Of a stretch of DNA of 64,000 bases, positions 52,810 through 61,967 are shown piece after piece (within the stretch, counting starts at the first letter, position 1; each line of letters opens with the position of its first letter). The notes under the pieces are model-generated. The model saw nothing but the letters and a program-made list of their open reading frames with translations. It was not told the origin of the DNA and searched no databases. Origin of the DNA: Streptomyces sp. MA5143a (GTDB lineage: Bacteria; Actinomycetota; Actinomycetes; Streptomycetales; Streptomycetaceae); NCBI RefSeq assembly GCF_900290235.1, contig NZ_OLMK01000103.1:19684-83683 (forward strand), written 5' to 3'. A program made the position numbers and the translations under genes.

Positions 52810-53032
52810 TGCTTGCTGGAGGTTCACTTGGGGGTTGAAGAGGACTTCCGCCCGAACAGGAAGGCGCATCCGGGCATCCTTGTGATTTCGCTCCAGGCGG
52901 CTCGCCAAGCGGTTGGAAGACAAAGGAGTGAGCGTCACCTGGGATGACAACTTTCCTGGCCACGACCGCTTCTATGCGTCCGACAAGCTGGGCAGTCGGC
53001 TCGAGTTCCTTGAACCTGTCCGCGATTGCTGA
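52810..53032 (+). pseudogene. VOC (glyoxalase/bleomycin-resistance) protein fragment
   Basis: The plus strand reads LEVHLGVEEDFRPNRKAHPG then ILV, and after a one-base shift RLEDKGVSVTWDDNFPGHDR, FYASDKLGSRLEFLEPV and TGA 53030. This is the C-terminal half of a vicinal-oxygen-chelate protein with the terminal metal-ligand glutamate in RLEFLEP. The start is missing and one frameshift is present. Confidence 0.65.
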
Positions 53033-53429
53033 CGCCGCATGATCAGGGCGTCTTCTTCGTCCAGTGGCTGGTGCGGGGGCTTTTGCGGGTGAGGCGTGGG
53101 TCATCATGGTGATGAGTGACCAGTTCAGGTGCGCTTCGGATTTTCTGAACCAAGCCGGAGGCTCTGGGGCGCCTCTCGTGGCGGCCCTCGCCCTGCTACG
53201 TCTCGGCGATATCTGAAGCTTCTGGGCGGTGGCTGTCTCCGCCTTGAAGAAGCGGAGCGAGCTGCGTTCATTGCCGCCATGCGAGCGGATGCTCCGGCTC
53301 GTACAGCGTCACCGAAGAGCTGGCAGAGGTGTTCACGCCGTGCACTCACGATGAGACGGGTGCATCGCGAGCCGGCATGGCAGGGGAATTACGGCACGTA
53401 GAATCCAGAGCTCGAACTTGTCGCCGCCG
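53033..53429. other. Gene-poor interval
   Basis: No supported gene. A short plus-strand reading near 53235-53330 (LEEAERAAFIAAMRADA) may be another scrap, with no start and no recognisable domain. Confidence 0.35.
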
Positions 53430-53720
53430 ATGTCGAGGCTTGCGCGGGCGCTCCTGCGTATCCTCCAGGCCCCCGGCCTGAACCTCGAGCAGGCCACCGG
53501 CTGGCTGACCGTGATTGCGGAGGCCCTGGACGGAGGAGGCCCCGGGCCCGCCCCGGTCTGGGCGTTCAACACCTTTGCCACCCTCCAGTCCCTTCACCTG
53601 CATCTGGCTCGAGGCCTCGTGGACGAAGACATCCCGCCGCATGCCGAAGCGGTTGCCGCCCGTACCGCCGGTCTCCTTCGCCTGCCTGCTACTGATTCGC
53701 TTGACACGGCAGTTTCGGCA
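53430..53720 (+). pseudogene. Hypothetical gene fragment
   Basis: From ATG 53430 the frame reads SRLARALLRILQAPGLNLEQ, ATGWLTVIAEALDGGGPGPA, PVWAFNTFATLQSLHLHLAR and GLVDEDIPPHAEAVAARTAG. It looks like a helical protein with normal codon use. Its end is replaced by IS5 sequence after about 53720. No family is recognised, and no good ribosome-binding site is seen. Confidence 0.35.
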
Positions 53721-53768
53721 TCAACCCGGACCGTTTCTCCTGCTGCGCGCGTAGCCTTCGCCGTGGTT

Positions 53769-53862
53769 TCACCTGGTCGGTCGGCGGTAGCTGATGAGGG
53801 TGGCGGCCATGCCGACGAAGGCGAGGCAGTGCTCGGCCTTGTTCGTGGCGTCGGTTCAGGCG
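53769..53862 (-). mobile_element. IS5-family transposase C-terminal scrap
   Basis: The minus strand encodes TNKAEHCLAFVGMAATLISY then RRPTR and stops at 53769. This is the last helix of an IS5 transposase. Only about 30 codons are left. Confidence 0.6.
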
Positions 53863-53991
53863 GCGGCATCCGGCGAGCCGGGCAGCTCATCCGACACGAT
53901 CCATGGCGACATCCCCACAACAGACCGAACGCACAACTGCCCTGTCAGCAAAGGCCATCAGCGCCGATCCACCTCATTGTGTCAGCCGTTG

Positions 53992-55875
53992 TCAGCCCAC
54001 CCGTTGGAGTTGGGCCGTCTCGGAAGTCGGGGCGGCTTCGGTGTCCTCCTGGTAGAGAGAGACGGAGAGCGTGTAGCCGTCCGGGGAGAGACGTGCGCGG
54101 TGGAGCCCCGCGCGTCGGCAGGATCTGTCGGACACCTCGCGGTCCACGTAGAGAGGGCCGTACAGGATGTCGTGGTTCGCTTCGACGGTGAACACGTTCG
54201 CGTGCCAGACGCAGCGCGCACCAGAGCGGGTGTCCAGCACCGAGACACTCCCCGCCGCGTCTACCGCGTCCCCGTGAATGGTCAAGTGCATGCCCCGTCC
54301 GTCGTCCCATGTGCCGGAATACGCGGCGGGCAACAATTCTTGCCCGTCCGTGGTCAACGTGACTTCGACCTCGTGCATTGTCGACTTGTCGTACACGCCA
54401 GGTCTTGACCACTTCCAGACCGCACTTCCGTTCTGCTGGACGGACAGCGTCTGCCGGTCACCGAGAATGCAGGTCTCTTCCGAGTCGGTCCGGGGCAGTG
54501 TGTCGATCCATCTCGGCTTTCCCAGCACAACCGTGTTGCGGTCGCGGGACAGGACCCGACTCTCTCCCCAACAGGTGACGGAGCCGTGCGACATGATGAA
54601 GTGGACGGATCGTCCTGCCACGAGGTTACTGCGTGCGGTGAGCCGGATCTCCCAGGACCATTCTTCGAGAATCCACTTTCCGTTCCAGCTGCCCTGCAGT
54701 GAATCCGCGTTCTCGGCGGACTCTGCGAGGCCCCGTAACGACGGTACGACCAGCAACGCTCCTGCCAGGGCGAGGGCCGTCGCTGCGCCCGCGCAGCGCA
54801 ACCAGGGTCGTCGTCTCGGCTCCGCCGCCGACCGAATGCTCGGCGGGGTGATCCCCGCCTCGGGCACGTCCAGCAGGTCGCGCCGGGGACCTTTTACTTC
54901 GTCGTAGTCGAAAGCCCGTAAGTCGTGGGAGGTTGTCGCGTGAGTTGGCACCGACACGGCAGCCAGCGGTTCGGACTCCGCGAGGTGGGCCTCGGCGTCG
55001 AGAAGACGGGCGGCGTCGCGGCCAAGGCGGACGAGGAGTTCCGCGGGGAGCCAGGCCCGGGCCACAGCGTGGCGGGTGAGGTCGAGCAACTCACGTAACG
55101 ACGGGCGCTGTTCCGGGCTCTTGGCGAGGCACCGCCCGAGCGGGTCGACGAGTTCGTCCGGTATACCAGAGAGGTCGGGGTCCTCGTGGGCGATGTGGTA
55201 CATCACGTTGATCGGTTCGGAACCCTGGAATGCCAGCCGCCCTGTTGCCGCGTAGACGAGGACGGAGCCGAGGGAGAAGAGGTCGCTCGCCTGGGTCAGC
55301 GTCTCGCCACGCACCTGCTCGGGCGACATGAAGGCGGGGGTGCCCAACACGGTCCCGGGCTCGGTGAGGCTGCCGCCGAGGCTCGCCGTGTATCCCCGGG
55401 CGAGCCCGAAGTCGATGACGCGGGGGCCGTCGACGGTCAACAGGATGTTCGCCGGTTTGAGGTCCCGGTGGACCAGCCCCTCCTCGTGGATCGCCTGCAG
55501 CGCGAGGGCGAGGCGATGAGCGAGAACGTGCACGGAAGCCGACGGCAGCGGGCCGAAGTCTCCGTCCACGACCTGATTGAGCGGCGGCCCGGGTACGTAA
55601 CCGGTGGCCACCCACGGGTTCTTGGCCTCGGTGTCGGCGTCCAGTACGGGCGCGGTCCATTCACCGCCGACCTTCCGCGCGGCGCCGACCTCACGGGCGA
55701 AGCGCCGCCGGAACGCCGGGTGCAGCGCGAAGTCGGCGTGCACCAGCTTCACCGCGACCGTACGGCCGCCCTTCGAGCGAGCCAAGTAAACCCGCCCCAT
55801 CCCGCCCGAACCCAGCCGGGCGATGAGGCGATACGGGCCGATGTGCGAGGGGTCCTCCGGAGCCAGTGGCTTCAT
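53992..55875 (-). CDS. Membrane serine/threonine protein kinase with novel extracellular domain
   Basis: The product is 627 residues. The kinase domain (about 14-275) has the glycine loop LGSGGMGRVYLARS, lysine 43, HRDLKPANILL with aspartate 138, DFG at 155, and MSPEQVRGETLTQASDLFSL. A 75-residue linker leads to one transmembrane helix (about 359-380). The remaining 245 residues, outside the cell, contain LQGSWNGKWILEEWSWEIRL, SVTCWGESRVLSRDRN and AAYSGTWDDGRGMHLTIHGD. They form a repeated beta-rich unit with cysteines and tryptophans that I do not recognise. It is probably a sensor for envelope signals. ATG 55875 has GAGGA upstream. Confidence 0.88.
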   Translation of the reverse strand: MKPLAPEDPSHIGPYRLIARLGSGGMGRVYLARSKGGRTVAVKLVHADFALHPAFRRRFAREVGAARKVGGEWTAPVLDADTEAKNPWVATGYVPGPPLNQVVDGDFGPLPSASVHVLAHRLALALQAIHEEGLVHRDLKPANILLTVDGPRVIDFGLARGYTASLGGSLTEPGTVLGTPAFMSPEQVRGETLTQASDLFSLGSVLVYAATGRLAFQGSEPINVMYHIAHEDPDLSGIPDELVDPLGRCLAKSPEQRPSLRELLDLTRHAVARAWLPAELLVRLGRDAARLLDAEAHLAESEPLAAVSVPTHATTSHDLRAFDYDEVKGPRRDLLDVPEAGITPPSIRSAAEPRRRPWLRCAGAATALALAGALLVVPSLRGLAESAENADSLQGSWNGKWILEEWSWEIRLTARSNLVAGRSVHFIMSHGSVTCWGESRVLSRDRNTVVLGKPRWIDTLPRTDSEETCILGDRQTLSVQQNGSAVWKWSRPGVYDKSTMHEVEVTLTTDGQELLPAAYSGTWDDGRGMHLTIHGDAVDAAGSVSVLDTRSGARCVWHANVFTVEANHDILYGPLYVDREVSDRSCRRAGLHRARLSPDGYTLSVSLYQEDTEAAPTSETAQLQRVG

Positions 55876-56088
55876 GGCTGCGGATCCTCGCACAGCCGTA
55901 CGGAAATAGGGCCGCCTTCACGAGACCCGGCCAGGGACGGACGTCATCTGCTTCCGCATCGTTCGGAGAAATCCACCGCCAGCGCTCACGCTGGACGCGC
56001 TGTCCGCTCCCCACCAAGGCCGGCTGACCCACACACGTTCGACCACGCGGGGCCCGAGGGGCCGCCCAACCCCTCGGGCCCGCCCCTC

Positions 56089-56448
56089 TCAAGATCCGTC
56101 CCAGATTCCCAGACGCTTGAGCCGACGCTGCCGGAGCCGCTCTGAGGCGGCCGTGAGAGCGAAGACAAGCCCCATGAGCAGCCCGAACATCACAGCGAAC
56201 AGGGGATCGGCCGGTTCCTCCTCACGCGACAGCGACAAGAGGAAGAGGGTGAAGGGCACAGCGAAACAGAGGCCGGTGCCGATCGGGTGTCGGGCCACCC
56301 ATTTCTGGATCCGTGTCGGACGCCGCTGCCCACCCAGGGCCCGGTCCAAAGCCCAGAACCCATCCGCCAGAGACCGCCGCCGGTTCGCCACGGCGGAAGG
56401 ATATGACAGCCGATCGGCTGCACCGACCGAAAGCTCGCAGCCAGGCAA
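56089..56448 (-). CDS. Small hypothetical membrane protein
   Basis: The product is 119 residues if started at ATG 56448; GTG 56391 gives 100 residues beginning VANRRRSLADGFWALDRAL. Two hydrophobic segments, TGLCFAVPFTLFLLSL and LFAVMFGLLMGLVFALTA, suggest a two-helix membrane protein with a basic tail RLRQRRLKRLGIWDGS. No function is known. The gap between its stop and the kinase gene start upstream on this strand is short and empty. Confidence 0.55.
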   Translation of the reverse strand: MPGCELSVGAADRLSYPSAVANRRRSLADGFWALDRALGGQRRPTRIQKWVARHPIGTGLCFAVPFTLFLLSLSREEEPADPLFAVMFGLLMGLVFALTAASERLRQRRLKRLGIWDGS

Positions 56449-56552
56449 TGGCCTGCTGCCTGCTGCCTGCTGGCCTGACCACCCCGGCTCAGACAGTGAG
56501 CCTTTTCAACTTCTAGGCCAGGTTGAAGATCAGCTCGTGTAGCCTCCCGCGC

Positions 56553-57740
56553 ATGTCTTCTGCGCTGGACCACGCGATGATCGACAAGAGTGCGACCGAG
56601 ATCGACGATGAGCTCATCGGGATGCGCCGCGACATCCACCGGCACCCCGATCTTGCCGGTGAGGAGCGGCGCACATCGGCACTGGTCACCGAGCGGCTTC
56701 GCGCCGCGGGTCTGGCCGTCGTAACGGGGGTGGGTGGCCACGGTGTGGTGGCGGTGCTCGACGGTGTGGGTGAGGGTCCGACCGTCGCCTACCGGGCCGA
56801 CATGGACGCGGTCGACGACAACGAGATGTTCGACTGTGCCTTCGCCTCGCAGGTCCCGGGGGCGGCCCACCTGTGCGGCCACGACCTGCACACGGCGATC
56901 GGGGTGGGTATCGCCTTGGTCCTCGCACGGCTGCGGAAGCAGCTGAACGGCCGCGTCGTCTTCGTTTTCCAGCCGGCCGAGGAGACGTGCGAGGGCGCCC
57001 GGGCGATGATCGAGGACGGTGTCCTGGAGCGGACCGCGCCGCAGGAGATCTATGCGCTGCACTGCGGCCCCAATCCCGTCGGCACGTTCGCGGTCGGGCC
57101 CGGGCAGCCGGGGCAAGACCGCTTCCGGATCGAGCTGGCGGGGCCGGGCGCCGCCGACGACGCCAGGCGGCTCGTCGCCATGATCGACGGATTGTCGACT
57201 GTCGGGCGCCCGCAGGCGCCCCGACAGCTCCAGCAGCTCATGGACGACATGCAGACCCCGGACGGCCCGCTGGCACGCTTCGTCTACGCCCTGTCCCGTT
57301 CGAGCTCGGGCGATGATGGCGCGAGAGTGCACGCCTATCTGCGGGCCTGGCCTGAGAGCCGGTACGCCGAGGTCCGTGAGGAGGTGCGGCGCTGGGTGGA
57401 TGCGCTGCCCCGTGGGCGAGTGGAGTTCACCGAGCCTCCATTGCCCGCCATGGTGTGCTCGCCGGAGCTCAATGCAGCGGCAGCCTCGTACCTGCGAGGC
57501 GCCCTGGGTGCGGACGCGGTCATGGTGTTGCACGCGGCGTATCCGTTCAACGGCGAGGACTTCGCGTACTTCCTGCACCATGTGGCCGGAGCGATGTTCT
57601 ACCTCGGCGTCGCCAACCCGGAAACGGGCATCAACGGGGTACCCCACTCCCCCGACTTCGCTGCCGACGAGCACGCGATCGGGATCGGGGTCCGCGCGAT
57701 GGCAGGGTTCCTGTCACACCGTCTCGATGCCCTCGCCTGA
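56553..57740 (+). CDS. M20-family amidohydrolase (N-acyl amino acid amidohydrolase type)
   Basis: This is a 395-residue dinuclear zinc hydrolase. It starts ATEIDDELIGMRRDIHRHPD, has metal-site segments YRADMDAV, HLCGHDLHTAIGVG and FQPAEETCEGARAMIEDG, the histidine LHCGPNPVGTF and the late NGEDFAYFLHHVAGAMFYLG. Length is typical of the M20D group that hydrolyses N-acyl amino acids or hippurate. The dimerisation lid lies between about 205 and 300. ATG 56553 has no strong ribosome-binding site. The exact substrate is unknown. Confidence 0.88.
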   Translation: MSSALDHAMIDKSATEIDDELIGMRRDIHRHPDLAGEERRTSALVTERLRAAGLAVVTGVGGHGVVAVLDGVGEGPTVAYRADMDAVDDNEMFDCAFASQVPGAAHLCGHDLHTAIGVGIALVLARLRKQLNGRVVFVFQPAEETCEGARAMIEDGVLERTAPQEIYALHCGPNPVGTFAVGPGQPGQDRFRIELAGPGAADDARRLVAMIDGLSTVGRPQAPRQLQQLMDDMQTPDGPLARFVYALSRSSSGDDGARVHAYLRAWPESRYAEVREEVRRWVDALPRGRVEFTEPPLPAMVCSPELNAAAASYLRGALGADAVMVLHAAYPFNGEDFAYFLHHVAGAMFYLGVANPETGINGVPHSPDFAADEHAIGIGVRAMAGFLSHRLDALA

Positions 57741-58099
57741 ACTGCACCCGGTCGGCAGGGCAGCGCACCTCGCCAACATGAGATGCAAAAAAATCCGCGT
57801 CCGGCGTATGGGCTCTGAGGCTTCACACGCCCGGCTCGGCCCCGTCGAACACCGATGCCACCGGCAGCAGGTCACGAGTCCGAATGGACAGTACCGACGG
57901 CCGTCGGCCGCCGTGAGTCGTGGGGTGTCCTGGCGCGGTCGATGCATGAGGGGACCCACGCGAACAGCTGGACGCCGCCGCGGTCGCCCACCGACCGCAT
58001 GACCGCTGCCCCGCTACCGCAGACGAGGCAGGCACTCAAGCCCGCGCGTACGGGCAACAGCCCTGGCCCGGAACCCCTCCCATCGAGGAACCCGGTGGG
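57741..58099. other. Gene-poor interval
   Basis: I see no supported gene. The right part continues into the degraded IS701 transposase, whose frame-shifted continuation may extend into 58015-58100 (GLSACLVCG). Confidence 0.35.
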
Positions 58100-58538
58100 G
58101 TAGAGCTCGCGGTCGACCAGGGCGCCGGCCGCGGGCGAAGGCGTAGGCGTAGGCGTAGGCGTAGGCGGCGAAGACGCCGATCTGGCAGTTCTCGGTCCGG
58201 CCGACGGTTCCGGAGTACTGGCGCTGGACCCCGGCGGAGGTGTTGCCCTTCCTGATGAACCCGGTGTCGTCGATGATCAGGGCACCGTCGGCATCGCCGA
58301 GCTTGGCGGCGACGTATTCCTGGAGGTCGTCGCGGATGTCATCGGGCTCCCGCATCGATCCGGCGAGGAGGTGCTGCAGGCCGTCGAGGGTGGAGTGGCC
58401 GGCCTGTTCGGCCGGCTGCCAGCTGTTCTTGCACAGCTGCACGCCGCTCACACCGTGATCGTCGTCCTGGCCTGGTTCCAGGCCCTGGAGGAAAAGTTTT
58501 TGCCGGTTCGCCTCGGAGAGGCACCCCGTCTCCAGCAC
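58100..58538 (-). mobile_element. IS701-family transposase remnant with hexanucleotide expansion
   Basis: The minus strand reads NSWQPAEQAGHSTLDGLQHL, DDIRDDLQEYVAAKLGDADG, ALIIDDTGFIRKGNTSAGVQ and RQYSGTVGRTENCQIGVFAA. This is the N-terminal catalytic region of IS701-type transposases with DDTGF. Immediately after VFAAYA four copies of GCGTAG (58141-58164 on the plus strand) encode an Ala-Tyr repeat, and the frame is lost beyond. Both ends are degraded. Confidence 0.75.
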
Positions 58539-58562
58539 CAGCTCGCTGCGTTCCGCCTCACG

Positions 58563-59354
58563 CTACCACTGTGCGACGGGGGCGCCGAAAGGATGGATGA
58601 CGTTGCCGTCCGCGTATGGAATTCCAGGGCGGCGTCGGCGGGGCGGGGTCTCCTTGAGGGCCTGGCCGTCGGTGAACAACTCGTCCAGGTGGAAGGCCAG
58701 GGCGTGCAGGGGGCCGCTTGTGCCGTCGGCGGGCTCGGGCCAGACCAGCGGCAGGCGCACCCGCCAGACGCGGGCCCGGTAGGACATGAGCAGGTCGGCC
58801 GTGTCGTAGGCGGGAGAGGTCTCGCAGCCCAGGAGTACGGGCAGGTCGCCCTGCGCGCCGGCGAAGCGGCACGTCTGTTTCAGGGACCAGGCGAGGTGCA
58901 TGTGCGCGGGTGCGGCGGCGGGTGGCGGGCATGCGGCGTCATACCAGTCACCGGCGGGTGGGGCGGGTGGGGCGGGCGGGGTGAAGTCGGCGCGGCGTTC
59001 GCTGATGTCGAGCAGGCGCAGGCGCCGCCCCTCAGTGCCTGCGGCGTGCACCTTGTCGGCGCTCTGGTCTGTGAAGGCGATGGCCTGGATTTCCTCGGGT
59101 GTGGCGGTGACCGGCTGCTTGCGGCCCTCCTCAAGGCGCCGGTAGGGGAGCAGGGCCGTGCGCAGCGCCGCCAAGTCTTCGGCGGTACCGGGGGCGGGGG
59201 CGAGTTCGCCGGGCGCGTATCCGCCGCTGCTGTCTTCGAAGTCGACGAGGACTTCGTCATGAGCGGTGATCATGACGACCTGGCCCACGAGGTCGCCCGG
59301 GGTGTCGGTGGGGACGGTGGACACCACCCAGTCCCCTTCCTGCCACGGATTCAC
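58563..59354 (-). CDS. Hypothetical protein (263 residues)
   Basis: This is an intact frame from ATG 59354. An N-terminal SH3-like segment (QEGDWVVSTVPTDTPGDLVG, VMITAHDEVLVDFEDSSGGY) could be a small beta barrel. The middle has EEGRKQPVTATPEEIQAIAF and a proline-rich linker. The C-terminal half, AHMHLAWSLKQTCRFAGAQG, LLMSYRARVWRVRLPLVWPE and LHALAFHLDELFTDGQALKE, looks folded. No family is recognised. Its end lies close to the IS701 remnant, so the last residues could be altered. Confidence 0.55.
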   Translation of the reverse strand: MNPWQEGDWVVSTVPTDTPGDLVGQVVMITAHDEVLVDFEDSSGGYAPGELAPAPGTAEDLAALRTALLPYRRLEEGRKQPVTATPEEIQAIAFTDQSADKVHAAGTEGRRLRLLDISERRADFTPPAPPAPPAGDWYDAACPPPAAAPAHMHLAWSLKQTCRFAGAQGDLPVLLGCETSPAYDTADLLMSYRARVWRVRLPLVWPEPADGTSGPLHALAFHLDELFTDGQALKETPPRRRRPGIPYADGNVIHPFGAPVAQW

Positions 59355-59373
59355 CCCGCGCCCCCTTGCCTGG

Positions 59374-59913
59374 TCAGCCTTTCTTACAGCCCTTCCAGCC
59401 TACGTGCCCCTTGACCCAATAGGCGGTCCAGATGCCCGTCAGGCCGTAGTTCTTGCCGTCGAGCTTGAGGTCACGTCCCATGGTGACCACGCACATCGTG
59501 CGCTTCTTTTTCCCGCGCCCGTACTTGTAGGTGTGGGTGGTGGACACATTGTTGACGTGGCCCTTGCTGCCCTTGGCGAAGTTGTTGATGGCCTTGTCCC
59601 ACAGGCGCATCGCGTAGCCGTTGTAGGGGTGGTTGGCCTTGTTGCCGGTGGAGCCGCCGCGCTTGATGTGCTCAAGCCCGTACTTGCGGTTGCCCACGCG
59701 TATCAGGGTGTCCTCGAAGTCCCCGAGGTACCAGCGGTAGACCTTCGCCGATCCCGGCCCGCTGCGGGTGTTCTTGGTACATGCGTCGTCGAAGCCGCAG
59801 TTCCACGACTTGGGCTTGGTCTTGTGGATGGATGCGTTGGCGGGGGCAGCGGTGAGCAGGACGGCCGCCGCCGCGGTGGTTGCCGTGGCTGTGGTGATGA
59901 GGCGTTTTCTCAT
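59374..59913 (-). CDS. Secreted basic protein of unknown function
   Basis: The product is 179 residues. It has a clear Sec signal peptide (MRKRLITTATATTAAAAVLL, then TAAPANAS with cleavage near 28). The mature part is rich in Lys, Gly and Tyr: SWNCGFDDACTKNTRSGPGS, VYRWYLGDFEDTLIRVGNRK, YGLEHIKRGGSTGNKANHPY and MCVVTMGRDLKLDGKNYGLT then GIWTAYW. Four cysteines could form two disulfides. The basic mature part with a YGxEHI motif is reminiscent of small RNase-type toxin domains, but this is speculation. It lies 19 bases upstream of the hypothetical gene on the same strand. Confidence 0.6.
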   Translation of the reverse strand: MRKRLITTATATTAAAAVLLTAAPANASIHKTKPKSWNCGFDDACTKNTRSGPGSAKVYRWYLGDFEDTLIRVGNRKYGLEHIKRGGSTGNKANHPYNGYAMRLWDKAINNFAKGSKGHVNNVSTTHTYKYGRGKKKRTMCVVTMGRDLKLDGKNYGLTGIWTAYWVKGHVGWKGCKKG

Positions 59914-60029
59914 GGGGCGCACGGTACGGAAGGCGCATGGGGGTGTGAATTGTCCTTTAGGGCATGCGCAATTGGGCACCGGCTGTTCTTCGAAGCCGGC
60001 GGTCGGCCAGGCTCGGGACCGGCGGCCGG

Positions 60030-60125
60030 ATCGAGAGGTCGGCGAAGTCGGCGTGCGCCTGGGCGACGGCTTCGGGATACGCCTCCTGTTTACCGGGCTC
60101 GGCGAGGGCCCGGTAGCGGCCTCCA
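60030..60125 (-). mobile_element. Site-specific recombinase C-terminal remnant (copy 2)
   Basis: The minus strand reads GRYRALAEPGKQEAYPEAVA then QAHADFADL, closely matching the tail of the remnant at 40957-41225. Only about 30 codons survive. The rest of 59914-60322 is empty. Confidence 0.4.
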
Positions 60126-60322
60126 CTGGTGGGCTTTCGTATGCAACTGTCGTTGGGTCCCCGAGGTGTAAAGGACATTCAGGGGTGACCAGCGTGTACT
60201 CGACGGCCGGGTAAGCAATTCGGGTGAGAGGCCGGTGGACCGGAGCCCGGCCGCCGTGCAAACGTGATGATCTTGGCGGTGTCATCCGGCGCAAGCGCCC
60301 CGCAGCAGACAGGAACAGCACC

Positions 60323-60856
60323 GTGCCCGAGCAAGCCACCGCCACCATGACCGACGCAGCCAAGCAGCGCATCTTCGCCATGCTCGACCGGGACGGCGAC
60401 GGCGCCATCACCCACACGGAATACCTCGCACGGGTCGACCGCGCGGCAGCCGCCATGGGCCGGGGCGCCGACGACCCCGTGGTGCACACGGCACGCGCCG
60501 CGCACGTGGAAGTCTTCGCGGACATGGATGCCGACCACGACGGACGGGTCACCTTCGAGGAATACCGCACCTGGGCCGGACACGACGCCTTCGAACGGTC
60601 CTGCCGAACGGCCCTCGGCTCACTCTTCGACATCGCCGACCACGACGCCGACGGTCGGCTCACCCGCGAGGAGTTCACCCGGCTGCGCGTGGCGTCCAGC
60701 AACACCGAGGCGGACGCCGGCCAGGCCTTCGACGACCTCGACACCGACGGCGACGGCCTCATCGACCGCGACGACTACCTCGCCGGTATTCACGACTACG
60801 TCACCACCGGCTCCTCCCCCATGGCAGCCGCCTACCGAACCCTCCCGACCCCCTGA
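60323..60856 (+). CDS. EF-hand calcium-binding protein (calerythrin-like)
   Basis: This is a 177-residue cytoplasmic protein with four EF-hand loops: DRDGDGAITHTE, DADHDGRVTFEE, DHDADGRLTREE and DTDGDGLIDRDD. Each has the acidic 1-3-5 positions and a glutamate or aspartate at position 12. Length and number of hands match calerythrin and the Streptomyces Cab proteins, which buffer or sense calcium. GTG 60323 has AGGAA about 9 bases upstream; ATG 60347 is an alternative. It is monocistronic as far as can be seen. Confidence 0.88.
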   Translation: MPEQATATMTDAAKQRIFAMLDRDGDGAITHTEYLARVDRAAAAMGRGADDPVVHTARAAHVEVFADMDADHDGRVTFEEYRTWAGHDAFERSCRTALGSLFDIADHDADGRLTREEFTRLRVASSNTEADAGQAFDDLDTDGDGLIDRDDYLAGIHDYVTTGSSPMAAAYRTLPTP

Positions 60857-61153
60857 CCCACACCTCCCGGGCACGGCGCCCGCGTCTTTGGCGAACGGGA
60901 CCGCCTGCGCCCAGGTGCCCGGTGGAGAAGTCACCCTGGCGCCGCTGGGCATTGCCCCCTGGGACACGTGCCCTGGTCGGGGCCGGTTCGACCCGCGAAC
61001 CCGGCGAGCCCGGTGTCCGGCTTCGGTGCTTGTCCGACCTGCGCCAGGCACCCGGCCCGTAGGGCGCCGCCGCCCTGTGCCTGGACCGGGCGGTGGCCGC
61101 GCGGGAAAGCAACCGCCCCGGCCGCACCGAGGCACGGAGTGAAGAAGCCTGAC
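60857..61153. other. Interval without a recognised gene
   Basis: These 297 bases carry no supported gene. GGAG just before 61154 serves the following broken dehydrogenase gene. Confidence 0.35.
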
Positions 61154-61738
61154 ATGAATAATCTTCTCGATCTCTCCGGCAGTACGGCCGTCGTGACCGG
61201 TTCCAACCGCGGCATCGGCTGGCCATCGCCCGCACCTTGCCGGCCCAGGGCGCGAGCGTCCTCGTCAACGGCTACGACGAGGCCGAGACCATCGCCGCGC
61301 TCAAGGCACTGCGCGAGCAGTATCCGCAGGCCGACGGGGAGCGGCCCCGGATCGCTGCTCCCTCGCCGGCGACGTGACCGACGCAGATCTGGCCCGCGGC
61401 CCGGTGGCCGGCGGTAAACGTCTTCGGGCACCTCGACGACCTCGTCTGCAACGCGGGCATCGACATCATCAAACCCGCCGTCGAGTACACCCCCGAGGAG
61501 TGGGACCGCATCCTGACGGAAACCCTGCGCGGCGCCTTCCAGCCCGCCCAGGCCGCCGCCCGCCACTGGATGGCCCAGGGCAGCGGCGGGTCGGTCACCA
61601 TGACGTCCTCCATCGCCGGTGCGGTCGGCATTCCAACCCTGGCCCCCTACGCGGCCGGCAAGGGCGGCAGCCTCGCCTGCCGCCGCCTACGTCACCGCAT
61701 CCATCCTGGCCGTCGACGGCGGCTGCACCGCAACCTGA
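61154..61738 (+). pseudogene. Short-chain dehydrogenase/reductase, frameshifted and deleted
   Basis: ATG 61154 reads NNLLDLSGSTAVVTGSNRGI then G, the NAD-binding start of an SDR. A one-base loss near 61219 shifts the frame. Further pieces are SVLVNGYDEAETIAALKALR, DDLVCNAGIDIIKPAVEYTP, GGSVTMTSSIAGAVGIPTLA and PYAAGKGG. A deletion then removes the active-site region after the YxxxK, and the end ASILAVDGGCTAT with TGA 61736 is again in frame with the family pattern. At least three lesions are present. Confidence 0.75.
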
Positions 61739-61967
61739 CGTGCGACATCCCGTGAGCTTTGCTGAGCCCTGTTCGAGTGCCTGACCCTGTGGCCCGGGGG
61801 GTTCCCCTCCTTCGTGTGCTCCGTGGGCTTGTGACGCAACGCGCCCACGGTGATGACATCCGGTCCCTTTGACTGGGCATGCCGGGGACGTCCCCGAGAG
61901 GCACGTCAGGGTCCGGTGGTCCTCACGCACGACGTCCGGCCGCGCCTTCAACGCGTCTGCTGGACGT

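Noticed and set aside
58141..58164. GCGTAG repeats as a possible iteron or replication origin
   Set aside because: They lie within transposase reading frame, are too short, and have no DnaA-box-like neighbours.
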